From Streptomyces asoensis (GTDB lineage Bacteria > Actinomycetota > Actinomycetes > Streptomycetales > Streptomycetaceae), in NCBI RefSeq assembly GCF_013085465.1, contig NZ_CP049838.1:4836001-4900000 (forward strand): a DNA stretch of 64,000 nucleotides. Reading direction: 5' to 3'. The translations under genes and the position numbers were made by a program. This document shows, piece by piece, positions 14,801 to 21,662 of this stretch (position 1 is the first letter of the stretch; each line of letters opens with the position of its first letter). The notes below the pieces were generated by a model. It was not told the DNA's origin. It made no database searches and saw only the letters and a list, made by a program, of their open reading frames with translations.

Positions 14801-15533
14801 CCGCGGGCGGCCCGAACGGGCCGTCCAGCGCCGCCCATTGGAGCAGCATGATCGTCTTCGCGTCCGCGATCGCGCCGCTGCGGACGAGGTCGAGGGCCTC
14901 GGTGAAGGGGAGTTCGACGACGGCGATGTCCTCGCCCTCGGCCGCCACGCCCGCCGTGTCGGCGCCGGGAGCGGAGGCGTCGTAGGGGGCGGCGAAGAAG
15001 CTGAGGCGCTCGGTGACCGAACCGGGGCTCATGAACGCGTCGAAGACATGCTCGACGTCGTGCACCGCCCGCCCGGTCTCCTCGGCCGCCTCGCGGCGGA
15101 TCGCCTCGCGCGGGTCGTCGCCGTCCAGAAGTCCGGCGGCGGCCTCCAGCAGCATGCCGTCCGGATGTCCGTTGACGTACGCGGGCAGCCGGAACTGCCG
15201 GGTGAGCAGGACGGTACGGCGGTCGGGGTCGTAGAGCAGGATCGTGGCGCCGTCGCCCCTGTCGTACGTCTCGCGCCGTTCGCGGCTCCAGTGGCCGTCG
15301 CTGTGCCGGTAGTCGAAGGTGGTGCGGCGCAGGACGGACCAGTCGCAGGCGAGGACCTCGACGTCGAGGACGCGGACCCGGTCGTTGCCGGTGAGGTCGC
15401 GTCCGTGGCGGTCGAGTCCGGTACGGCCGCGCGGGTCGGGGGCGTCGATGCCGGGGGTGCCGGGGGCGGGGCGGGACGGAGCGTCGTGGGAGCCGGACGC
15501 GGGGGCGGGCGAGGTGTCGACGTGCTCGGTCAT
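14787..15533 (-). CDS. NUDIX hydrolase (NudK-like nucleotide-sugar pyrophosphatase)
   Basis: A 248-residue hydrolase. A disordered Pro/Ser/Asp-rich N-terminus of about 45 residues precedes a NUDIX domain resembling GDP-mannose/ADP-ribose pyrophosphatases: VLDVEVLACDWSVLR, ILLYDPDRRTVLLTRQFRLP and the NUDIX box GLLDGDDPREAIRREAAEE. It should split a nucleoside diphosphate linked to a sugar or similar group. It is translationally coupled to the upstream deoxyribosyltransferase-like gene (4-nt ATGA overlap) and is third in an operon that starts with a DeoR regulator, so it probably helps to clear or salvage nucleotides or nucleotide sugars. Its 3' end overlaps ribA by 14 nt on the other strand. 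Confidence 0.88.
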   Translation of the reverse strand: MTEHVDTSPAPASGSHDAPSRPAPGTPGIDAPDPRGRTGLDRHGRDLTGNDRVRVLDVEVLACDWSVLRRTTFDYRHSDGHWSRERRETYDRGDGATILLYDPDRRTVLLTRQFRLPAYVNGHPDGMLLEAAAGLLDGDDPREAIRREAAEETGRAVHDVEHVFDAFMSPGSVTERLSFFAAPYDASAPGADTAGVAAEGEDIAVVELPFTEALDLVRSGAIADAKTIMLLQWAALDGPFGPPAVSPR

Positions 15534-15919
15534 CGGCGGCCTTCGAGGAGGGTGGCAGTGGCGTCGGGGACGGCGGCGAGGTCGGCGTAGACCGGCTTGC
15601 CCTGGGCACGGGCCTGCTCGGTCATCCGGTCCGCGCCCTCCGAGGGACCGCCGATGCGCAGGACCGCGTCGCAGCGCTCCAGCAGGCGTTCGGCGACGGG
15701 GTGGAAGAGCTCGTCGAAGAGCGGGTCGCCGGGGGCGGCGCCGCCCGCCGTCTCCAGCAGGGGCAGCGCGAGCGCCTCGCCGGTGACGGGCAGATGCCCG
15801 GCGCGGAACAGGACGAGGGCGACCTCGTTCATGGCTCTCACATGGGCCGCGAGCTTCGCGGGGTCGTCGCCGGTGCCCGAACGGTACGGGCCGGCGACCA
15901 GGATCATCAGCGGTTTCAC
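15530..15919 (-). CDS. Nucleoside 2-deoxyribosyltransferase-like / DUF4406-type protein
   Basis: A 129-residue protein opening with MILVAGPYRSG, the nucleotide-binding start of the nucleoside 2-deoxyribosyltransferase-like fold, then HVRAMNEVALVLFRAGHLPV and a C-terminal RCDAVLRIGGPSEGADRM stretch that fits the same fold. I chose the GTG start VKPLMI because AGGAG lies 7 nt upstream; a longer frame lacks this. It overlaps the NUDIX gene by 4 nt and follows the DeoR gene by 19 bp, so the three are one operon. The reaction may be N-glycosidic bond cleavage or base exchange, but the catalytic Glu cannot be placed with confidence. Confidence 0.75.
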   Translation of the reverse strand: MKPLMILVAGPYRSGTGDDPAKLAAHVRAMNEVALVLFRAGHLPVTGEALALPLLETAGGAAPGDPLFDELFHPVAERLLERCDAVLRIGGPSEGADRMTEQARAQGKPVYADLAAVPDATATLLEGRR

Positions 15920-15938
15920 GGGGTCTCCTGGAGCGGGT

Positions 15939-16760
15939 TCAGGCCAGCCGGGTCTCGACGCCGGCCTCACGCAGGGCGTCCAGGGTCTGCGGACCGCCGG
16001 GATGGGTGGCGGGGTCCGCCGCGGCGGCGTCGGTGACGAAGGAGTGCACGGCGTCGAGCGGGGCGACCTGACTGAACGCGCGCACTCCCAGCTTGGTCGC
16101 GTCGGCGACGGCGACCGTACGGGCCGCCTGACCGAGCCCCACCTGCTTGACGGCCGCGTCCTCGAGGGAGAACTCCGACCAGCCGTGCACGGCGTGCACC
16201 CCGCCGATCGACATCACGAACACGTCGAAGGCCAGGGACTCGAGGGTGCGCAGGGCCAGCGGCCCGACGAGGGACCGCTCGCCCGGGCGGGACCGGCCGC
16301 CGACGACCAGCAAGTCGATGCCGGGCCGGTCGGCCAGCCGCAGCGCCGCCTGGAGACTGAGCACGGCGACGGTCAACGGGCCCCGCGCGGCGAGGTGTTC
16401 CGCCACGTGCACGGTCGTGGTCCCGGCGTCCAGCAGCACCCGTGATCCCGGCTCGACGAGTCCGGCGACGGCCGCGCCGAGCCGGTCCTTCGTCGCCGCC
16501 TGCCACGCCTGCCGGGCCTCGAAGCCACCGCCCTCCTCGCGCGGCCGCCCGGCGACGGCGCCGCCGTGCACCCGCCGCACCAGCCCCTGCCGCTCCAGCA
16601 CGTCCAGGTCCCGGCGCACGGTCATCTCCGAGACCCCGAGCCGCTGGGCGAGCTCGGCGACGGAGACCCGCCCCTGACCCTTCGCCTGCCCCTGCCCTTG
16701 GTCCTGCCCGTGCCCCTGAACGAGGCGAAGAGTCAGGTCGAGACGGTCTGCGACATCCAT
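15939..16760 (-). CDS. DeoR/GlpR-family transcriptional regulator
   Basis: A 273-residue repressor with an N-terminal DeoR helix-turn-helix (VSVAELAQRLGVSEMTVRRD) and a C-terminal sugar-phosphate-sensing domain (RVLLDAGTTTVHVAEHL, LLVVGGRSRPGERSLVGPLA, FVMSIGGVHAVHGWSE). The first helix is separated from the turn by an unusual Gly/Gln-rich insertion (GHGQDQGQGQAKGQGR, about 15-30), coded by a near-repeat. It heads an operon with the deoxyribosyltransferase-like and NUDIX genes. A 13-bp perfect inverted repeat 14 bp upstream of the ATG is the likely operator. Regulators of this type respond to phosphorylated sugars such as deoxyribose-phosphate; the effector here is unknown. Confidence 0.9.
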   Translation of the reverse strand: MDVADRLDLTLRLVQGHGQDQGQGQAKGQGRVSVAELAQRLGVSEMTVRRDLDVLERQGLVRRVHGGAVAGRPREEGGGFEARQAWQAATKDRLGAAVAGLVEPGSRVLLDAGTTTVHVAEHLAARGPLTVAVLSLQAALRLADRPGIDLLVVGGRSRPGERSLVGPLALRTLESLAFDVFVMSIGGVHAVHGWSEFSLEDAAVKQVGLGQAARTVAVADATKLGVRAFSQVAPLDAVHSFVTDAAAADPATHPGGPQTLDALREAGVETRLA

Positions 16761-16774
16761 GACGGCATTTCTAT

Positions 16775-16804
16775 CATGCCGATGTTCGAATGAACATCGG
16801 CATG
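16775..16804. promoter_or_regulatory. 13-bp inverted repeat: probable DeoR operator
   Basis: CATGCCGATGTTC and GAACATCGGCATG are perfect complements around GAAT. The repeat sits directly upstream of the DeoR gene and downstream of the preceding stop, so it could also act as a terminator. The core TGTTC-N4-GAACA looks like a repressor site, which I prefer. Confidence 0.65.
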
Positions 16805-16815
16805 TTCACCGATGC

Positions 16816-17982
16816 CTAGGAGCTCAGCGGAGTCGCCGGGACCTCGGGAGCGTGGGGATAGGCGGCCGACCGGTGCTGGAAGGAGAGGATCTTCGGGTTC
16901 TGGACGACCCCGTCGCGGATCTCGATGGCCTTGCCGACCGTGGCGTCGGAGTCCCATGCCGCGGGGCCGCTCATGACCTTGCGCAGGTAGGGAAGGAGCG
17001 CCTCGCTGATCTCCCAGGTGGCGGAGTTCCACAGGTGGGACGGGCTGTGATCCACCGCGTAGTAGTGGCACCCCGGCCCCACCGCGGGCATGGGCTCGCC
17101 GAAGGTGGTCGGACGGGCCCATTCGAAGCCCATGCCCTCGTCGCAGGCGACGTCGACGAAGAAGGTACCCGGCCGGAACAGCGCGAGTTCCCGTTCGGTG
17201 ACGAACATGAGCGGCGCGTCGGTGTCCTGGAGGACGCAGTTGACGATGACGTCGAACCCGGCCAGATACTCCGCCAGCGGCATGGAACCGGCCGCGGTGA
17301 CTGCCCGCAGGCGCGACGGATCGTCCTCCTGCTCCTCGAAGTGGGCCATCACGACCGAGGGCATCGGCGAGGCCACCGCCGCGGCGGCGCGCTGGGTGAG
17401 CACCGTGACGTCGGTGACCCCCATGGCGCCCAGGCCGGTGACCGCTCCGCGCGCCGTGGCACCGAAGCTGATGACCACCGCGCGCAGGCGGCGGCCGTAG
17501 TGGCCGGTCAGCCCGCCGAGCTGGAGGGCGTGCAGCACCGAGCAGTAGCCGGCGAGCTCGTTGTTCTTGTGGAACACATGGACACTGAAGGCGCCCGTGG
17601 AGGTCCAGTGGTTCATGGCCTCCCAGGCGATCAGGGTCAGCCGACGGTCGATGCCGATCTGGGTCATCTTCTCGTCCTGCACACAGTGCGGCCATCCCCA
17701 CAGCACCTGACCGTCGCGCAGCTCGGCGATGTCGTCGTGCATCGGTTTGGGCAGCAGCACGATGTCGCACTCGGCGATGAGTTGCTCGCGGGAGCGCAGG
17801 CCGGCCACGAGTGGTCGCAGCGCGTCGTCGGCGACACCGAACCGGCGGCCGTAGCCCTGTTCGAGGAAGATCCGCTCGCGTACGTCCGGGGCGATCCGGT
17901 CGAGGTGGCGGGGGTGCAACGGAAGGCGGAACTCGTTCTCCTTGCGGGAGGAGGCGAGTACTCCGAGACTCATCAGGCTCAT
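16816..17982 (-). CDS. N5-(carboxyethyl)ornithine synthase-like / alanine dehydrogenase-PNT family protein
   Basis: A 388-residue member of the alanine dehydrogenase/transhydrogenase family. The N-terminal domain begins with the family pattern SRKENEFRLPLHPRHLD and IFLEQGYG; the NAD(P)-binding half has VVISFGATARGAVTGLGAMG. The segment VFHKNNELAGYCSVLHALQL matches my memory of Lactococcus N5-(carboxyethyl)ornithine synthase, which joins ornithine and pyruvate reductively, better than it matches alanine dehydrogenase. The product could be an opine-like amino acid. The gene is monocistronic, 55 bp before the DeoR operon and divergent from the hemolysin III gene. Orphan copies like this are not obviously tied to a biosynthetic cluster. 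The superfamily is firm; the substrate is uncertain. Confidence 0.72.
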   Translation of the reverse strand: MSLMSLGVLASSRKENEFRLPLHPRHLDRIAPDVRERIFLEQGYGRRFGVADDALRPLVAGLRSREQLIAECDIVLLPKPMHDDIAELRDGQVLWGWPHCVQDEKMTQIGIDRRLTLIAWEAMNHWTSTGAFSVHVFHKNNELAGYCSVLHALQLGGLTGHYGRRLRAVVISFGATARGAVTGLGAMGVTDVTVLTQRAAAAVASPMPSVVMAHFEEQEDDPSRLRAVTAAGSMPLAEYLAGFDVIVNCVLQDTDAPLMFVTERELALFRPGTFFVDVACDEGMGFEWARPTTFGEPMPAVGPGCHYYAVDHSPSHLWNSATWEISEALLPYLRKVMSGPAAWDSDATVGKAIEIRDGVVQNPKILSFQHRSAAYPHAPEVPATPLSS

Positions 17983-18181
17983 ATGGGGCGGCTCATTTCC
18001 GACCGGGCACGATGTGCTCCGGCATTGCCGTTCCCCGAGGGCGACGCCGAAACGGATGACGGCGTGCGAAGTGCGCTCGGTACCGCCACCGTACTCCCGG
18101 CCCGGTCACGGAGCGCCCGCCGCTCGTTTGAGCTCGAAGGAGCCACCGGCGCAGTGGGCGCCCGGCGGCCCGGCGGGCTTC

Positions 18182-18187
18182 TAGCAT
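18182..18187 (+). promoter_or_regulatory. -10 element (TAGCAT) of a likely leaderless hemolysin III transcript
   Basis: TAGCAT ends 6 nt before the ATG, and no Shine-Dalgarno box is present, so transcription should start at the start codon. Confidence 0.45.
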
Positions 18188-18193
18188 GATCGA

Positions 18194-18958
18194 ATGGTTG
18201 CCGATGATGCCCAGAAGTCCGGGACAGGACGGGAAGTCGCGTCCCGCGACGATGTCGACGGCGGAGGCGGTGCCGGGGCGAACCCGCACCCTGTCGCCGA
18301 CCTGGTGGAGCGGGCGGCCGACCTGGTCGAGCCGATCAAGCCGAAGCTGCGTGGCTGGCTCCACGCAGGGATGGTCCCCGTCTCACTGAGCGCCGGCATC
18401 GTCCTGATCTGCCTGGCCCGGACCCCTCAGGCGACCCTGGCCTGCGCCGTGTACTCCGTCACCGCCTGGCTGCTGTTCGGGACGAGCGCCGTCTACCACC
18501 TGGGCGACTGGGGGCCACTGGGCGAGGCCGTGCTGCGTCGCCTCGACCACGCCAACATCTTCCTGATCATCGCCGGCACCTGCACCCCGCTGGCCGTGCT
18601 CCTCGTCCCCTCCCACCAGCGAGCCCTGCTGCTGTGGATCGTCTGGGCGGGCGCGCTGGCCGGCATCGCCTTCCGCGTCCTGTGGGTCAGGGCTCCCCGC
18701 TGGCTGTACACGCCCTGCTACCTGGCTCTGGGCTGGGCACCGGTGAGTTACCTGCCGGACTTCCTGCACGCCGGCGGAGCGGCCGTTCTCACCCTGGTGG
18801 TGACCGGCGGTCTCCTCTACAGCGCGGGGGCGGTGGTCTACGCCGTCCGACGCCCCGACCCCTCACCCCGCTGGTTCGGCTTCCACGAGGTGTTCCACAC
18901 CCTGACGGTGGCGGCCTTCGCCTCGCACTACATCGCCATTTCCCTGGCCGCCTACTGA
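18194..18958 (+). CDS. Hemolysin III / PAQR-family membrane protein
   Basis: A 254-residue integral membrane protein with about seven hydrophobic helices between residues 60 and 254. PAQR/YqfA hallmarks are the SAVYHLGDWGP motif after the second helix, RRLDHANIFLIIAGTCTP, and the terminal HEVFHTLTVAAFASHYIAI. The conserved Asp and His residues are thought to form a metal site. The first 55 residues are soluble and acidic/Gly-rich. Despite the name, its job in actinomycetes is unknown; membrane lipid or stress functions are usual proposals. It stands alone and is closed by a long hairpin 12 nt after the stop. Confidence 0.88.
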   Translation: MVADDAQKSGTGREVASRDDVDGGGGAGANPHPVADLVERAADLVEPIKPKLRGWLHAGMVPVSLSAGIVLICLARTPQATLACAVYSVTAWLLFGTSAVYHLGDWGPLGEAVLRRLDHANIFLIIAGTCTPLAVLLVPSHQRALLLWIVWAGALAGIAFRVLWVRAPRWLYTPCYLALGWAPVSYLPDFLHAGGAAVLTLVVTGGLLYSAGAVVYAVRRPDPSPRWFGFHEVFHTLTVAAFASHYIAISLAAY

Positions 18959-18970
18959 CCCCGGGCGCTC

Positions 18971-19006
18971 CAGGGGCCCTGGTGCCGTACGGCATCAGGG
19001 CCCCTG
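18971..19006 (+). terminator. Terminator after the hemolysin III gene
   Basis: CAGGGGCCCTGGTGCCG and CGGCATCAGGGCCCCTG form a 17-bp stem with one wobble and a TA loop, starting 12 nt after the stop. The 281 bp beyond it, up to the 27-codon ORF, show no gene. Confidence 0.8.
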
Positions 19007-19287
19007 AGGAATCGCACCACCGCCTGGCCGGCCCTGGCGCTGCACCGGCTGCGGCACTGCGGGTACTGCGGGTACTGCCACCGCGTCTGCCGCGGTCCTG
19101 CTCACGGCGGCCCCTGATCACTGCGGGCCGCCCGGTCCGGCCGTCAGTCCCGTCGCCGTCCTGCAACCACCTGGCTTCGAAACTCCACCGCCGCACCGTC
19201 ATGCGTCTGCTGCCGCCCGGCAGTTCATGTCTGCCGGGCCTTGGTCGATCTCCGCTACGAGAGAAACCATAATCAGGAGAGTTCCCA

Positions 19288-19371
19288 ATGTCTACTGTGG
19301 CGATCACAGATTTTGAGGCGCTCGACGATGAGGTATCCCCGCGGGGCCGCTTCGGACGGGTCGGTGCATAG
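19288..19371 (+). CDS. 27-residue ORF upstream of the GvpU-like gene
   Basis: A short frame starting MSTVAITDFEALDDEV and ending RFGRVGA. CAGGAG lies 8 nt before its ATG, a better ribosome-binding site than many genes here. Its stop is 11 nt before the ATG of the GvpU-like gene, which has no Shine-Dalgarno box of its own, so translation of the second gene may depend on this frame. The composition is an acidic N-terminal two-thirds and a basic, Gly/Arg-containing tail, like a leader plus core. No modifying enzyme is adjacent. It may be a regulatory upstream ORF, a small protein, or chance. Confidence 0.4.
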   Translation: MSTVAITDFEALDDEVSPRGRFGRVGA

Positions 19372-19382
19372 AATCCGATCTC

Positions 19383-19742
19383 ATGCCGAAGCCTGACGAG
19401 CTGATCGTTGACATCGCCGCCCTCGTGGAGTCCGAGCAGAGCAATCAGATGCCCCTGACCGTGGTCACCGGTGGTGCTGTCATCACCGGTCGACTGGCCC
19501 CCGAAGCCACGTGGCGGCAGAGGGTGTCGGAGGTGCTGACGGACTCCGCCCACCTGGGCGAGTTCTCCGCCGTCTTCGAAACCCCCGCGAAGAAGGACGG
19601 GCCGCCCACGCATCTGCACTTCCATGTCGCCCGGATCCTCCAGGGCACGGTGGGGATCCCCGAGACGGGCGGGATGTACCGCGTGGCGATCGAGGACGTC
19701 AGCGCCTGGACCATCGGGGACTTCAGCTACTCCGACCACTGA
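19383..19742 (+). CDS. GvpU-like conserved protein
   Basis: A 119-residue soluble protein. Conserved-looking blocks are PLTVVTGGAVITGRLAPE (about 24-41) and PPTHLHFHVARILQG (about 74-88), then an alternating strand pattern to GMYRVAIEDVSAWTIGDF. I recall Streptomyces proteins of this sequence annotated as gas vesicle accessory protein GvpU, but no other gvp gene is visible, so a gas-vesicle role is doubtful. The two GG/HLHFH segments suggest a small beta-rich (possibly Sm-like) fold. It has no Shine-Dalgarno box and appears coupled to the 27-codon ORF 11 nt upstream. A strong hairpin downstream separates it from the convergent tRNA-Lys. Confidence 0.6.
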   Translation: MPKPDELIVDIAALVESEQSNQMPLTVVTGGAVITGRLAPEATWRQRVSEVLTDSAHLGEFSAVFETPAKKDGPPTHLHFHVARILQGTVGIPETGGMYRVAIEDVSAWTIGDFSYSDH

Positions 19743-19810
19743 CCTGCCGACCCGCCGCCGCGCCGAGAACGGCACGGCACACACGCGCACGCACCGGCCC
19801 GGAACGGAAG

Positions 19811-19846
19811 CGGCGCCCGGGTCGACCGAAGTCGACCCGGGCGCCG
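19811..19846. terminator. Bidirectional terminator between the GvpU-like gene and tRNA-Lys
   Basis: CGGCGCCCGGGTCGAC and its exact complement form a 16-bp stem around CGAA. It serves the GvpU-like gene from the left and tRNA-Lys from the right. Confidence 0.85.
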
Positions 19847-19887
19847 CATCACAGGCCGGAAGGGGGTGTCCCCCGCCTTGCCGCCGG

Positions 19888-19960
19888 TAGGCCCTGTGGG
19901 ACTCGAACCCACAACCAATGGATTAAAAGTCCACTGCTCTGCCAATTGAGCTAAGGGCCC
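19888..19960 (-). tRNA. tRNA-Lys (TTT)
   Basis: A 73-nt cloverleaf starting GGGCCCTTAGCTCAATTGG, with anticodon TTT in GTGGACTTTTAATCCAT and a T-arm GGTTCGAGTCC. Position 1 pairs as G with T72. CCA is not encoded. Confidence 0.95.
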
Positions 19961-20060
19961 AGGCGATGTTGCCTCCCCGAGCATAGCCGGACGTGGCCGT
20001 GTCTCCGATCGGGTATCGGAGACACGGGCGCGCCGGGCTACGCGAAGCGATCGAGATCGG

Positions 20061-21614
20061 TCACTGCTCGGGCAGTTCGGCGGGCGCCCCCGCCCGTGAC
20101 GCCTCGCGGGCGATGGTCCGTTCGTGCTCGGGGTTGAGGAACCAGTTCCGGGCGGAGACCTGCCACCACACCCCCGCGAAGCCCAGCACGACGAGGACGG
20201 CGACCGGGGCGTAGTTGAAGGTCTCCCAGGTGACCGGGGAGACCTGGGGCAGCATGAACAGGACGGTGATGACGGCCACCCACGCCACCGACACCACGCC
20301 GATCGCCTTCGACCAGCGGCCCAGGTGCCACGGTCCCCGCGCGAAGGCCTCGCCCTTGCGGATGCGCAGCAGGGTCGGGATGACGTACGCGATGTAGAGG
20401 CCGATGACGGCGATCGAGGTGACGGCCGCGTACGCGGTCACGTTGATCAGGTACGGCAGGCCCAGCACCAGCGCGCCGCCGGCCGCCAGCCAGACCGCCG
20501 CGACGGGCGTACGGGTGCGCGGGCTGACCGTGTGCCAGATGTGCGAGTACGGCAGCGCGCCGTCCCTCGAGAAGGCGTAGATCATGCGGCTGTTGGCGGT
20601 CACCGACGCCATCCCGCAGAACAGCTGGGCGCCGATCACCACGAGCAGCAGCAGCTTGCCGGCGGTCGAGCCGAGCGCGTCGAGCAGGATCTGGGCGGGC
20701 GGCGCGCCGGTCGGGGAGGCGAGCGCGGCGTCGTAGGACTGGATGGCGTACGTGAAGCCGAGCAGCAGCACGAAGCCCGCGATCCACGAGGTCCAGATGG
20801 ACTGCACGATCCCCTTGGGACCGGCCGTCGACGCGTCGTGCGTCTCCTCGGTCATGTGGGCGGAGGCGTCGTAGCCGGTGAAGGTGTACTGGGCCATCAG
20901 CAGGCCGAGCAGGACGACGTACACCCCGCCGCCCCAGCCGGTGTTGTTGACGAACTCGCCGAACACGAAGGACGTCGACTGGTGCTTGTCGGGGACGAAG
21001 GCCAGCGCCCCGACGATGACGCCCACGCCCAGCACGTGCCACCACACGCTGACGCTGTTGAGGAGGGCGACTATCCGTACCCCGAAGGTGTTCAGCAGTC
21101 CGTGCAGCACCAGGATCCCGGCGAAGAGCAGGACCGTGCGGCCGGGTGTCACCTCGAAGTCGAACTGGAGGTTCAGATAGGCGCCGAGGAAGGACGCGGC
21201 CCCGAAGTCGATGCCCGCCGTCACCGCCACCTGGCCCAGCACGTTGAACCAGCCCGTGAACCAGGCCCAGGCCGCCGCCGACCGCGGGGGCGCCAGCCGG
21301 TGCGCCCAGAAGTACAGGCCCGCGGACGTCGGGTACGCCGAACAGATCTCGGCCATGGACAGGCCGACGAACAGGGTCATCAGCCCCACGGCGACCCAGC
21401 CCCAGGTGATCACCGCCGGGCCGCCCGTGTTCATGCCGAACAGATACAGCGTCAGGCAGCCCGACAGGACCGAGATGATCGTGAAGGAGACCGCGTAGTT
21501 GGAGAACGCCGACATGCGGCGGGCGAGGACCTGGGTGTAACCGAGCTGGGCCAGCAGCTCTTCGTCCGAGAGTTTCCCGGGAGCCGGCCGGCCCGCTGTG
21601 CCGTCATCTGTCAT
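20061..21614 (-). CDS. APC-superfamily amino acid permease
   Basis: A 517-residue transporter with about 12 hydrophobic helices. Motifs of the amino acid/choline permease group are present: FSNYAVSFTIISVLSG in helix 1, LSMAEICSAYPTSAGLYFW in helix 3, and FTGYDASAHMTEETHDAS after helix 6, the consensus loop of GABA/amino acid permeases. It imports an amino acid or amine by proton symport; the substrate is not predictable. The start at MTDDGTAG follows a G-rich box; a longer frame beginning MCHALG is less likely because it would lack one. It lies 48 bp downstream of the FG-GAP protein gene on the same strand. Confidence 0.88.
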   Translation of the reverse strand: MTDDGTAGRPAPGKLSDEELLAQLGYTQVLARRMSAFSNYAVSFTIISVLSGCLTLYLFGMNTGGPAVITWGWVAVGLMTLFVGLSMAEICSAYPTSAGLYFWAHRLAPPRSAAAWAWFTGWFNVLGQVAVTAGIDFGAASFLGAYLNLQFDFEVTPGRTVLLFAGILVLHGLLNTFGVRIVALLNSVSVWWHVLGVGVIVGALAFVPDKHQSTSFVFGEFVNNTGWGGGVYVVLLGLLMAQYTFTGYDASAHMTEETHDASTAGPKGIVQSIWTSWIAGFVLLLGFTYAIQSYDAALASPTGAPPAQILLDALGSTAGKLLLLVVIGAQLFCGMASVTANSRMIYAFSRDGALPYSHIWHTVSPRTRTPVAAVWLAAGGALVLGLPYLINVTAYAAVTSIAVIGLYIAYVIPTLLRIRKGEAFARGPWHLGRWSKAIGVVSVAWVAVITVLFMLPQVSPVTWETFNYAPVAVLVVLGFAGVWWQVSARNWFLNPEHERTIAREASRAGAPAELPEQ

Positions 21615-21662
21615 GCCCCCAGCAATTCCCCTGCCGAGGGCGTGACACACGTCACAACTTGG

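Noticed and set aside
19288..19371. Reading the 27-codon ORF as a known RiPP precursor (lanthipeptide, PqqA or atropopeptide)
   Set aside because: No modifying enzyme nearby and no matching core motif (no Cys, Trp or Tyr); kept only as an unassigned small ORF.
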